NCBI GenBank assembly: GCA_040143965.1
Contig: JASJQH010000103.1
Span: 1-29,729 of the forward strand
DNA: 29,729 nt
Direction of reading: 5' to 3'
DNA from: Basidiobolus ranarum
Taxonomy: Eukaryota > Basidiobolomycota > Basidiobolomycetes > Basidiobolales
Positions within the stretch are counted from its first letter, which is position 1, and every line of letters begins with the position of its first letter. Both the position numbers and the translations under genes were made by a program. A model generated the notes under the pieces. The model was not told the DNA's origin. It ran no database searches and saw nothing but the letters and a program-made list of their open reading frames with translations. Of the stretch, positions 8,903 to 18,877 are shown in pieces.

Positions 8903-9989
8903 GACAAAATCAAAGGAAATGTGGATATCTTTTTTGTAAAGTAGTAAAAGTCAGTAGTTGATTAGGATCAATCAAATTAGTAACCACAGTAAGGAAGATG
9001 CTTAGGAATCTAGTAAGATAATGATGAATCTTAGGTGAGGGAACTTTGGTCTTTTAAAGAGATCTTTTCAAGGACGCTTTAATGACAAGTAGTGGTTTAC
9101 ATTCTAAAGAATCATGTACTCCTAACTTTATTGTATCTATGTGATTGTACAATATATCCGATCACCCTTATTTCCCGAGAATTGGGTGTGATTGTAGTTG
9201 AGCTTCAAATAACATTGTTGATTGGTTAACTTAAGCAGTCCATAAAGCAAGGACTGCATTAATTGAGGTAAGAGTTCAAAAACTTAGTAATAATAAATAC
9301 TCATTATTATATGCAAAAGAATAACCACATATTAGAATGCTGATACTTGACAAAAACAAAGTTCGATTTTGAGGGACGTTGATCGAGCGCTATATAAGGT
9401 GGCCCCTTCCACCTCCTTGGTTCGACTGCATTAAGTTCAAGGGCCAACATATATATGCTCATTAGATTTCCAGAGTAAAAGGGCTGATGACGGAATGTGT
9501 TCCTCTAAAGATACTCAGTATTTACAGCTTAATTGAATTCTTTCAACTTGTTCAATCCTATTTCTACAGGATTATAATGCACCCAGAACTCCTTTAAAGT
9601 GGATATACAATCCCGTTTTAGGCGTATACGTGCCATAAGACAACTAAATTATTTCAATGCTATCTTGTAGTTTTAGGCAACAATTTGCAATCTACGACGT
9701 TAGTTATGAGTATGAATATGCTAGCGATAATCCATGGCTTAATGATTTCTATCTAGGCCTTAGGAGACCTCCATTTCCCGTGAAATCTGAGTTTGATTGC
9801 ACTCCACCCAAGCTGGTTATTTGACCACAAAATTCTACAATGATCCCCTAGATTCAAGATACACTGGTGTACAGAGCACACCATAGGTGATGTGATAAGA
9901 GAGTTTCCATATATTCTCAGTATCTCACCAGTCATTGGCCTCTCAAATGTTCCTATAAAAGCTCCTAAATCCATCTATTTGAAGGAGTT
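8903..9989. other. Intergenic interval with an orphan TATA box
   Basis: It contains TATATAAG at 9391-9398 in the GC-richer context GAGCGCTATATAAGGTGGCC. About 600 bp separate it from the next ATG, and no ORF longer than a few codons follows. It may serve a distant start, an unannotated spliced 5' exon or a noncoding transcript. The rest is AT-rich with no feature I can support. Confidence 0.4.
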
Positions 9990-11055
9990 ATGGGTCGCAT
10001 AATTCACAAAGACATTCTCCAAGTACATCTTAGCAACGAAACAGTGGCAATATATGGAACTCCTGAGGATTCTGTTGGTTCAGTTGTTTCGGGAACTGTA
10101 TTATTCACTCCCTCGAAATCAGTCAAAATACGCTATATCAGCTTGAAGCTTGAAGGGGTGCTTAGTATGGAAAACTTTCAAGGTATTCTAATGTAGAGGT
10201 CCATTGATAGATTTAATTCTAGCTAACTTAGAGCTACGTAATTAAGAGCTTTATGGGGCCTATAAAGTTCTAACTCAAAGCAGTTTACTGCTACTTGGGC
10301 CAAGCATCGGTTATCATCACTTTGAGGGTGGTCGACAATATCGATTTGATTTCGAACTGCCTCTAAAAGGGAATGTTCCCGAAACCGTGAAGGTTTCCTA
10401 TGGAAGAATAATGTATCAAATATCAGTCACGGTGGTTCGTCCTTTTCCATATTTAAATATTAAACGACACCAAAGCTTTCGTGTAGAACGTATTTGCCTC
10501 CCTACAGAAATCTCCGAAGTAAGAAATCACTCGACGGGTATTTGGGACAAGTATGTCTACTATCATATTAGTGTTCCGAGTGGGAAGGCTACCATTGGAA
10601 GCACACTCCCTATCTCGGTTAAATACGTATTCAAATTCCCAGCTATAAAAGTTGACAAAATAAGAATCCGGTTGTTGGAGTTCATTTCATATCGTCATCC
10701 TGTAAGCATGGTTGAAACAGCAGAGCGTAAGCAACTAGCACATCACACAAACCATTTTGAAGAATTATCAAATTACGGTGAGTTTTGCATAAATAAGCAA
10801 ATCAAGATCCAAATACCCACTGTCTCTGAGTGTGACTATGAGACGAAATTCATTACAATCACACACAAGCTGAGTATCAAAACGAGACTCATTGACTCCA
10901 AGAATAGAAAGTGGTCGACAATGCTGGAATTACCTGTATCTTTACAAAGCCCTATACAGTCTGAGCTATCATGTAGTCCACCAAGTTATTCTGATTTGAC
11001 GGAGGAGTCACCTTGTGTCCCTCCACCACCAGCTTACGTTGTCCTCTGCACATAA
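9990..11055 (+). CDS. Alpha-arrestin (ART/ARRDC-like) B with two PPxY motifs
   Basis: Two exons, 9990-10182 and 10247-11055, joined by a 64-nt GTATTC...TTAAG intron (phase 1); 333 aa. It starts MGRIIHKDILQVHLSNETVA, with IYGTPEDSVGSVVSGTVLF as the N-domain strand pair, GGRQYRFDFELPLKGNVPETV as the core signature (about 105-125), and an Arrestin_C domain from GKATIGSTLPISVKYVFKF. The tail has PPSY (309-312) and PPAY (325-328), predicted Nedd4/Rsp5 WW ligands. It has the same intron position as A and D (phase 1, inside a Glu codon just past the LEG motif). Cargo is unknown; a role as ubiquitin-ligase adaptor is inferred from the family. Confidence 0.87.
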
Positions 11056-11488
11056 GTCATCTCCACCCTTTGTTATCTCTGACATACATAAACCCTCATA
11101 CATCGTTCAAGCTTAACTCTCTCTTATCCAACCATTGCTACTCATTTTATGCTATCTGGCTAGGTTTTAATTTAAAAGCAAGAACACTTCTTACCGCAGA
11201 TGGAGAAGATGCGAGCTTAACAAATCAAAATATACTAATGTGAGTTCATTTGCTACGGAGCTTTAATGGGCTAAACAGTCACCAATCGGTCCGTAGCTAA
11301 TGACAAATACTGGACTATTTGGAAGCCTAACCTGTTGTTGGATGGATATGCTGCGGTCATGAGGGGGGTGACAAATATGGAAGTAATGTGACTTCATTGT
11401 GGACGCTTATTTTATTGTTTAGTGAGAGACGAAGCTTTGCCACCAACCTCAAATTCCAACTGCCCATAATATACTTTGTGTGGCATTA

Positions 11489-11552
11489 GAAACCAGTATT
11501 TATTGTGGACCAATATATGAAAGAAACCAGTATTTATTGTGGACCAATAAAT
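11489..11552 (+). repeat. 34-bp tandem duplication
   Basis: Two adjacent near-identical units beginning GAAACCAGTATTTATTGTGG, starting at 11489 and 11523 (period 34). They differ at about two positions, so the duplication is recent. It is not coding. Confidence 0.85.
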
Positions 11553-11721
11553 GAATTGATGATAGTTTTTGACTACCCCTTTCTGGGTATGAATAAGTCC
11601 TAGTAAATCAATTTCGTACATGAAAGCAGATTGGCAATACCATTTTCACTCTACTACTACTAGAGGTTTCTGAACAACACGGCCTGACCTCCGTGATCAG
11701 GAGAGAGATGGCTAAGGAAAG

Positions 11722-11729
11722 TATATAAG
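11722..11729 (+). promoter_or_regulatory. TATA box of the 110-aa protein gene
   Basis: TATATAAG lies 77-84 bp before the ATG at 11806. The same octamer is found upstream of the OsmC gene. Confidence 0.5.
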
Positions 11730-11805
11730 TATTGGAATCCATTGTAGCTAAGAGAACATTTGTTACCTCCGATTCCTCCACCAACTCCCTATCTACAACC
11801 TGAAG

Positions 11806-12138
11806 ATGTTCGAGTGGATTACTGGGCTTTTTTACCAACAGAAGAAGGATGCTGAAGAGGACATCAACGAAGACTGGATGTGCCTGAACTTAGATGGAAG
11901 TATTACCCATCTCGATACTAAGAGTAAAGCCTTCACCAAAGCTGATTATGAGGTTATTGAGACGCTTTATTATCACTTGCAAGCCAAGCACCGAGACATC
12001 ACTAAAGAAGTCCTACCGATTATGCGAGATCGTGAGTTGAAGATGATTAAGGCTAGTAAATTAAATGGGCACTCCACTAGATCACCTGGTTTCCTTCGGA
12101 ACCCAAGCATTAGGTCGTGGCAGATTAAATCATTTTAA
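11806..12138 (+). CDS. Small hypothetical protein (110 aa)
   Basis: ATG to TAA with no intron. A TATA box lies about 80 bp upstream and AATAAA about 40 bp downstream, which together argue for a real transcription unit. The sequence starts with an amphipathic/aromatic segment (MFEWITGLFYQQ), then an acidic stretch (KDAEEDINEDW), a mixed helical middle (ADYEVIETLYYHLQAKHRDI) and a basic C-terminus (RDRELKMIKASK...SIRSWQIKSF). No signal peptide, transmembrane span or known motif is visible. The middle could form one or two amphipathic helices. It sits between arrestins B and C on the same strand. Function is unknown. Confidence 0.6.
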   Translation: MFEWITGLFYQQKKDAEEDINEDWMCLNLDGSITHLDTKSKAFTKADYEVIETLYYHLQAKHRDITKEVLPIMRDRELKMIKASKLNGHSTRSPGFLRNPSIRSWQIKSF

Positions 12139-12180
12139 TAAGAAATTCTCAGAACCGCCCTTAATCATTTAGAGGAGTCC

Positions 12181-12186
12181 AATAAA
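12181..12186 (+). terminator. AATAAA poly(A) signal of the 110-aa protein gene
   Basis: AATAAA lies 42 nt after the stop at 12138. Confidence 0.45.
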
Positions 12187-12974
12187 GATGTAGAGTATTT
12201 CGTATAAACATATATTGGTTGATTTGATGCCACATGTTGGATGTGTGAATGTTCTCATTAACTTGTACCAGTTCAAGGCATCTTGGCTATCTATCCTTGT
12301 GCCGTCTCTATTACTCCTCTTTACTTTCATGCATCAACATTGGTCATTCACTCTCAGAATCTCCACCAATCAATCTATTCTATGATATCACTTTCACAAG
12401 CAATGAGTCATTCAAAATTGACAGCTTCTTTGTGAAACCATACTTGATTCAGGGAAATCTATGGTAAAATGATTCGATGAATTGGAAATTATCCAGCGTC
12501 GTTTGAACCTAAATAACTGGTCCGGTTTTAAATGTCTCAACTTAAAATAATTACCAAGTCTCCACAGTTAAGTACGAAAACTTCCTGATTGTGGAGACTT
12601 TTTCTCACGTAATTGGGATGTTTCTTACTCTTGGTTTTGAAAGAGTACGCATACCGGAATAAGCTCTATCTGTGGAGGGGGGCGGGAAGGTGACCATACC
12701 ATATGTAGATAGAAAATGAGATATGGTTTTCTACTGGCAGCAACAACAAATATGGGATATGATTTTCTACTAACGATAGTCACTCTAACTGAAATATTAC
12801 GTACATTACCCAAGATAAACCAAGGAATTTCTCGGATGGTTATATCCACAATCCAATATTCAACTTCTAGACCAGTGGAATGATTGAACCGGTATACCCA
12901 CATTTTCAAAAAAATGCTCCAATCCAATATAAATATTGTCTCCGAGAAAAAGTAAACTATTATTTCTAATTCAT
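12187..12974. other. Intergenic interval upstream of arrestin C
   Basis: A 72-codon frame at 12249-12467 and a 120-codon minus-strand frame at 12625-12987 have no recognisable motif, and the latter runs into arrestin C. A short imperfect repeat (GATATGGTTTTCTACT and GATATGATTTTCTACT) lies at about 12719-12771. Confidence 0.45.
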
Positions 12975-13967
12975 ATGGTAAATTCATCCCTGGAGATTCG
13001 CCTCAACTACCCTTACTTTGCTCTTTATGGCTTCACTTCAACATCAGCAGGAAAGGCATTGAAAGGAATCGTGATTATCCGTCTGAAGCGATTAACCAAA
13101 ATTAAATCGTTATTGTTGAATTTCCGTGGGGAGACCAACGTTCATTGGATTTACAGTGCAGCTTTATTGAACAACAAATGTCGATTTAAAAATATACTCA
13201 TTGATAGAACTCTCGTTCTTTTAGAGCCTAGTTCAAGTTGGCATATCTTACCAGCTGGAGAGTATAAATTTCCATTTGAATTCGCACTTTATGGAGATTC
13301 TATGGAAACAATTCACACTCAAGTGGTTCGTTGTAACTATTCAATCACTGCTGTTGCTGAACGATCTCTTTTTCGGACAAAGTTGTTCACCAAAAAGGAG
13401 ATATTGGTAAAAAGATTCTACCCTCAAGATGATGACCCAGTAACACTATCAGAAATCATTCCCAATACCATGAACATTAAAATCTTCGCTCCCAAAAAGG
13501 TGTACGGATTAGGTGATATTATATCGATTAGGATTCGATGTGTACCATTTTCGAATGAAGTGACAATGAGAATCAATTGCTCTATTAAAGAAGTAACCAT
13601 CTATCACAAACCGAAGAGTTCCAAAACTACCTCCGAGAAAAAGTGGTATAGGGGATTGCTGGAGAGTGACTTTGTGTCAGTTTTAGAAGAGAAAGTGATT
13701 TTTATTCCAATTCATCCACATTATATAAATTCCGATTGCTCAACAGAACTTATCGAAACCAAACACGAGATTGTCATTAAGATTGAAGTTGCTTCATCCC
13801 ATGGTCGCATCGATCATTTGATAAAGATTCCCATATTAATTTTATCTGATGCATATGACAAAATATATGAAAATTTACCTACGTATATCCCTAGCCCTGG
13901 CTCTGGTCCTAACCTTAAACTTAACCCTCCCCCATATACTTCAAAATGTAAAACTTCATTAAAGTGA
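12975..13967 (+). CDS. Alpha-arrestin (ART/ARRDC-like) C, intronless
   Basis: Single exon of 330 aa from ATG 12975 (MVNSSLEIRLNYPYFALYGF). The arrestin N-domain reads on through LKRLTKIKSLLLNFRGE and GEYKFPFEFALYGDSMETI. The C-domain begins at APKKVYGLGDIISIRIRCV and contains the typical STELIETKHEIVIKIEV strand. The tail has one PPPY (318-321) plus a non-canonical LPTY. Unlike paralogues A, B and D it has no intron after the N-domain LxFxG motif; the sequence reads straight through and carries about ten extra residues there. It is Lys/Ile-rich and the most divergent of the four. Adaptor function is inferred from the family. Confidence 0.83.
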   Translation: MVNSSLEIRLNYPYFALYGFTSTSAGKALKGIVIIRLKRLTKIKSLLLNFRGETNVHWIYSAALLNNKCRFKNILIDRTLVLLEPSSSWHILPAGEYKFPFEFALYGDSMETIHTQVVRCNYSITAVAERSLFRTKLFTKKEILVKRFYPQDDDPVTLSEIIPNTMNIKIFAPKKVYGLGDIISIRIRCVPFSNEVTMRINCSIKEVTIYHKPKSSKTTSEKKWYRGLLESDFVSVLEEKVIFIPIHPHYINSDCSTELIETKHEIVIKIEVASSHGRIDHLIKIPILILSDAYDKIYENLPTYIPSPGSGPNLKLNPPPYTSKCKTSLK

Positions 13968-15176
13968 ATATTTCTTAATCCTCGTAGCTTTTCTAATATT
14001 CTCTCTTACAATACGTGCATTGGTAGGTGTCAAGCTCTCTATATGTGTGGTTATCGTGAGCTCAAGAATTAGCTAATTTCGCAGTAAATAGTAGAAATTT
14101 TCCTTCTTTAGTAATATTGTTATCACTGGATTATCCATGAACGGGAAGTTTCATATTAATCTAACCCAAGATTCTCATATTCATGATTTTATTGGTCACA
14201 TACTGATAATGATTATCCTCTGTTACTTTCCAAGAATTGGGTTAAGCTGAAAAGAAACAAGTCGTTCACTAGGTTGTCACAACATTGAACAATAGATTGC
14301 AAGCATTTTAGTCAAGTATTGCTGACTATTGTGGGGACATTTCGATCAAAGTACCCAAATCGGAACCAATATCCCAATTCAGCTATTCTTCAGATTGGAT
14401 TCATGTTCTTGAATGATTTCTTGATTAGTCACACTACAATGTAGTTGACTGCATTGAAGATGAAGTACGATCCAGAAGATATTCGACTTTGTGTTATTGT
14501 ATTACTACTTGGTCTATCACTATCACTAAATTATATAAATGCTTTTTTTTTGCGGAATGCCTCTTCTACTCCAACCATACATGAACTGGATTTAGCAAGG
14601 GTCCCGTTACTGCTGTTAGCAAAGAATTCCAATTCTTGGCTTATTTACCATCATCCTCAGTGCCATTATCAACGGTAAATAGTTTGGGAAATTTAAAAGC
14701 ATCCTTATATTCTCCATTATATTAACTTGGTCATTTTAGACTCGACTTACATCGATGGAAGTTACATTTCCACTTTATACGCATTTATCTTCGTTGATAC
14801 CAGTGTACAATGACTGTGATTTTCTTACTGGGTTCTTAGGATTACCATTAGATTTACTATTACTTTCGCCTTCATCTTTGTCGCCTATGTTTATGTTATG
14901 AATTTAGTGATTTTAGTAGATTGCCTAATACAAGATATTTCTATTTAATGATTCTAGCTTTGGTTACTAGAGTTTGTATATAATCTTTTATTGGTTATTC
15001 GAAAAGTGTGATAAGATTATATGTTAAAAATGATTTCTTGTACCTTCTATTCACTATGTAAATTGTGTTGTAAACAAACACAATTCAATATACATAATTT
15101 GCATGCTTTATTTATTGAAATCTTAGATGAGTGCTTACTTCATTTCTACTCGATTGGTGGTGGAATCCATGGGAAG
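13968..15176. other. Intergenic interval with one weak gene candidate
   Basis: Apart from the candidate at 14460-14797, this 1.2-kb AT-rich stretch shows no gene, RNA or clear repeat. Its right end includes the 3' flank of the lactone oxidase gene. Confidence 0.45.
14460..14797 (+). CDS. Doubtful small membrane or secreted ORF
   Basis: ATG 14460 opens MKYDPEDIRLCVIVLLLGLS, a charged start and one hydrophobic segment. The frame runs to about 14674, where GTAAAT could splice to ...TTTTAG before 14740; this would give 90 aa ending at 14797. A competing frame is open on both sides of the same putative intron (downstream exon 14740 to about 14901, reading TRLTSMEVTFPLYTHL...). The two frames overlap and neither resembles a known protein. 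It may be a decayed gene. Confidence 0.2.
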
Positions 15177-16994
15177 TTACAACTTCGCCTTATCAGGTAA
15201 ACCCAAGAGATGACGACGAGTGTAAGCATTTAAGAAAACTCCAGTAGGATCCAAGTTAGCGCGTAAACGACAAAACTCATCAAACTTAGGATAAATAGCG
15301 GAGAGATCGGATGGAGTCAAAGGATGTGCCTAAAAATAAACCAAATATCCATTAATCTCCATTCATTTTATGATTAGTTAATTGTAATGAACTTTACTTT
15401 AGCCCAATGAGGACGACCACGATATGATTTCATGATCTTTTCATAGCCAGCCCAATATTTCTTGTAAGAGACTGGTTTTCCATAGGGTCTAGATAATTTC
15501 CATTATATAGGATGATGAGTGGTCAGAGCCGCGAGTGAATCATTTACTTTTCTAATCTTACCTGTACATAATAATTCCAATATACACAACGTTGCTTTTA
15601 TATGCGGGACTAAGCCAAACTTCATCTTCTTTGACGAAACGCACCTCAATGGAGAAATGAACCTTTAGATTAGCATCCTGAATAAATTGACGTATGTCAC
15701 GCATCGCATCAGCAGTATGTTCCCAAGGGATCGCCCATTCATTCACATATTGAGGGAATAAGCAATCAAAATTGAAAACTTTATCACTTCTATCCTTGAC
15801 CACTTGTTTCTCGGTGAAGAGCCAATCGACATATTTCCGATTAACGTAAGGGATGATAGAGGGTACATATCTACCGACGTTTAAAAGGTATTGATAAAGA
15901 TGAACTCGAATGAATTGATCTTTGAACCAACCAGGATAGGGTGCTGGTTCCGCCTAAAATAATTCTCTTAAGTACGATAAGAAATTCTCGGGGATATTTC
16001 ATACAAATCTTACTTTATCTTCGGTTCTATTGGCTTGCCAAACTACTACATCTTCTGTGTGAGGAATCCACCAGAAACGAACATGTTCTGCGGTACGAAT
16101 TAAATTGTTAAAATCATTCATGACTTCATCAAATTTTCGTATTTCTTGTACTGCGGATAAAGTAAAGGCGGGTTCACATTGAATTGTCGTCTCTAAGATA
16201 ACACCCAGACAACCCAAACTACATAAAGCTGCATGAAATAAGTCTGCGTTATGAGACTCAGAGCATTGAATTCTACGACAATCAGCAGTAAGTAGAGTGA
16301 TTTCAGTCACCTAAATATAGCATGTTAGTGATAAGTATACTATTCAAAATCATATCACTTTGAGAGAACTGACAAGATTTAAATGTAATGATTCTTACCT
16401 GTGTAGAGATACAACCATATTCTACACCAGTACCATGAGTAGCGGTACTAATGGCACCAGCTACACTTTGTTCAGAAATAGAGCCCAAGTTAGACATGGC
16501 CAAACCGACTTTGTTGAGTTCTTCATGAAGGTCCATTAAACGAATACCCGCTTGAACGGTAACACTATGGTTCTTATGGTCAACCTATACTTTCAAAGAG
16601 AAAAGAAATTTAATCAGATAAAACTGTGGACTGGTTAACATTTCCACCTACTTTAAGGACTTTGTTTAACTTGTCTAAACTCAAAAGGTAACCGTCAGTT
16701 AAACATAAATCGGAAGGAGAGTGACCAGCTCCCACTACACGAATATTTTTTCCATTAGCTTTAGCCAATTGAATTATCTAAAGATAAGAAAGCATAAAAA
16801 GTTATTTTATTTTCAAAGTACTGAAAAAAGTCTTCTTTAAAGATGAAAGAAATCGGGTAAAAAAGTTGAGGGTCACTTACTTCAATGATCTCTTCTTCAG
16901 TCTCAGGTTGAAAATAGAGTTCTGGTTTACAGGAGTAAGTATTGGCCCAGTTAGTATAAGTCACTTCGGTTTGTCCTTTCTTGGCGATATTCAT
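15177..16994 (-). CDS. ALO1: D-arabinono-1,4-lactone oxidase (aldonolactone oxidase)
   Basis: Seven exons: 16994-16881, 16777-16652, 16584-16399, 16310-16014, 15953-15562, 15488-15398 and 15329-15177. Introns are 60-103 nt; all ends are GT-AG and the frame closes at 452 aa. The FAD-binding PCMH domain is at about 15-180, with RVVGAGHSPSD; His57 matches the covalent-FAD histidine of Alo1 and gulonolactone oxidase. An ALO domain follows (VRFWWIPHTEDVVVWQANRT). The family motif HWxK is present as HWAK (399-402). The enzyme oxidises D-arabinono-1,4-lactone with O2, giving D-erythroascorbate and H2O2, in yeast on the outer mitochondrial membrane. It is shorter than yeast Alo1 (about 526 aa). Fungal context favours Alo1 over gulonolactone oxidase. 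Confidence 0.92.
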
Positions 16995-17095
16995 GGTAAA
17001 AATGAGAGTATATTGTGGATTTGAAAAAGTGGAATTTTTGTAACCTAGAAAGCAGGAATTAATAAAGTACTTTTAGGCCAAATTGCGTTTGGAAG

Positions 17096-17142
17096 TGGCG
17101 CCATCGAAATCCCGATTGCACTGAGAATCGATGGGTCACGTG
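17096..17142. promoter_or_regulatory. Palindromic sites upstream of the lactone oxidase gene
   Basis: TGGCGCCA (17096-17103) and an E-box within GTCACGTG (CACGTG, 17137-17142) lie 100-150 bp upstream of the ALO start. CACGTG is the core bound by Cbf1/Pho4-type bHLH factors. Function is inferred. Confidence 0.35.
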
Positions 17143-17739
17143 TGTGGTGCACTATGAAGATGGATTGGAAGGGTCATAGTATCAATCTATTAGATAACTA
17201 GTATAGATGTTTAAAAAACTACTCTCCCAGGCGCATTCTAGGCCAAGAGATGTACTGTATATGAATTGGGTCCACTCCATATAAAGTTGATGTTAAAAGG
17301 TAATCTTTGATTTACTTCAAAATGTTCATAAAATAATAAACGTTCTACTAGTTAACGAGATTGGTGCTTGGACATAGTATAGATTGCACCTAAGGTATGT
17401 ATGTATATAGTATCCAACCAAATTCATGCTTTGGCATATGCAGTGACATCGACGTAAAGGTTCACTGGATTATTACTTTGTCCTTGGCAAAGTACTTGAA
17501 GAAATGCTGTTAATGTCGAGCTTACAAGGTAAGATAATATCAACTGCGGTAATTGGGTATGTCAACTTGCTCATAAAGTTGGTTACCTTGGATCCATGAA
17601 GAAGACAGTTAAGAATTAAGGTTGAGGTATCTGAAATTAAGTCCAGGAAAGGTAGTTTGAACGGATTCAACGTATCGAGATCAACGTAGTATTAAAGCGG
17701 TTGGAGCATAGTAAAAGGGGTAATAACCGGAATAGATAG
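17143..17739. other. Intergenic interval between ALO and arrestin D
   Basis: The rest of the ALO upstream region and the 3' flank of arrestin D. I see no supported gene, RNA or repeat. Confidence 0.5.
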
Positions 17740-18877
17740 TTAAGAGGGTGTAGGCGGAAGAGAATGGCCAACGATTGTTTCATACGTTGGAGCATAGGAA
17801 CTAAAAATAGTGTCATATGAAGGGGGTAAAGAAGCCATCGATATACGCCTTTCAATTGCTCGATACGGCGGTAAATCCAAAAAGATCTCTTGGCTAGATC
17901 CAGAAACGATGACAACAGGAATTCCAACGTAGACTGCTTTCACTACCCCAGGAGAGAGACGAAATTCAATTTTTACTTTTAGTTTATGTCTGACATGAAT
18001 CAATTCGGTCATACAATCGCATTGTATAGCATCACTAGATGACGGAATCTCTAGGCTTAGACTTTTCTCCCAGTTGCTTTCACTCTTGGGGAAATCCATA
18101 TTCGAAAGTCGGTTTATCCATCGCGTTTGGAGTTTACAACGGCCCCCTCCCGCCACCCGGTACGTAATGTACTCCTTTAACAGGCAGGAAACCTTACGTA
18201 GGCTCAAATCTTCCGACATAAGCAGTGTGTTAAAATGAATCGGGATTTTTTCTCCTGGGCCGAAAGCTTTAGAGGGGATATGAACTTCATATGCTAACTT
18301 ATCATTCCAAACCTCAGCAATACTAACAGATTGGATAAGTTCAGTTGAAGACGACAAAGCAAAACGTTTAATCACTATTTCTTTCTCCACAGCATAATTA
18401 GTGCAAAAAGTAGGTCGCTCAACGATCGCTCTCAGCTTATATTTCACTGTCCCAAACTCCGTATAAACTGTCTCTGGGAGATCTCCACTGAGTGCCATTT
18501 CAAAAGGGTAAGAGTACTCTCCTTTTCCCAGAGTGATTGGTTTCTTGTATGCTTCAACAAAAGTCCACAGATTATTTATCAACGAGCGAGTCTCATTTTT
18601 CGCGTTATTTTTGACTCCAGGGACTAGAGTGTGGAGTTTTTGTTAGTGAATTATACTAAAGCAGAATATATACTTCAAATATAAATGCCTTACCATCATC
18701 CCAACAGACTTTCATTTTTCCATCCAAACGAAGAGATATATTTTTAACTTTAAGAGCTTCAGGAAGGTTTAGATACAAAGAGCCACGTAACACAGCTCCT
18801 GCTGATTCATTAGCTGAACCGTTGAAAATGAGGCAATCATTGGCCAGTCGTATTTCTACATTCGGTGTTCTATTCAT
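17740..18877 (-). CDS. Alpha-arrestin (ART/ARRDC-like) D
   Basis: Two exons, 18877-18694 and 18623-17740, with a 70-nt GTAAGG...TCTAG intron (phase 1); 355 aa. It begins MNRTPNVEIRLANDCLIFNG with SAGAVLRGSLYLNLPEALKV and ISLRLDGKMKVCW, the standard N-domain edge. The intron follows at the place used in A and B. The central signature is KGEYSYPFEMALSGDLPETV; the C-domain runs from AFGPGEKIPIHFNTLLM to VKIEFRL. The tail has LPPY, PPSY (328-331) and APTY (339-342), so at least one canonical PPxY. It is likely a ubiquitin-ligase adaptor for membrane cargo by homology. Confidence 0.88.

Noticed and set aside
9753-9974. Minus-strand frame resembling an arrestin N-domain edge (IKLRFHGK, CSVHQCILNL)
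   Set aside because: The similarity is short, spacing differs by about ten residues, and no arrestin core follows on that strand. It could be a relic of another arrestin, but evidence is too thin.
12249-12467. 72-codon plus-strand ORF
   Set aside because: Ser/Leu-rich, no motif, no TATA box; it begins just after the poly(A) signal of the preceding small gene.
12625-12987. 120-codon minus-strand frame overlapping the start of arrestin C
   Set aside because: No recognisable motif, and it overlaps the well-supported N-terminus of arrestin C on the other strand.
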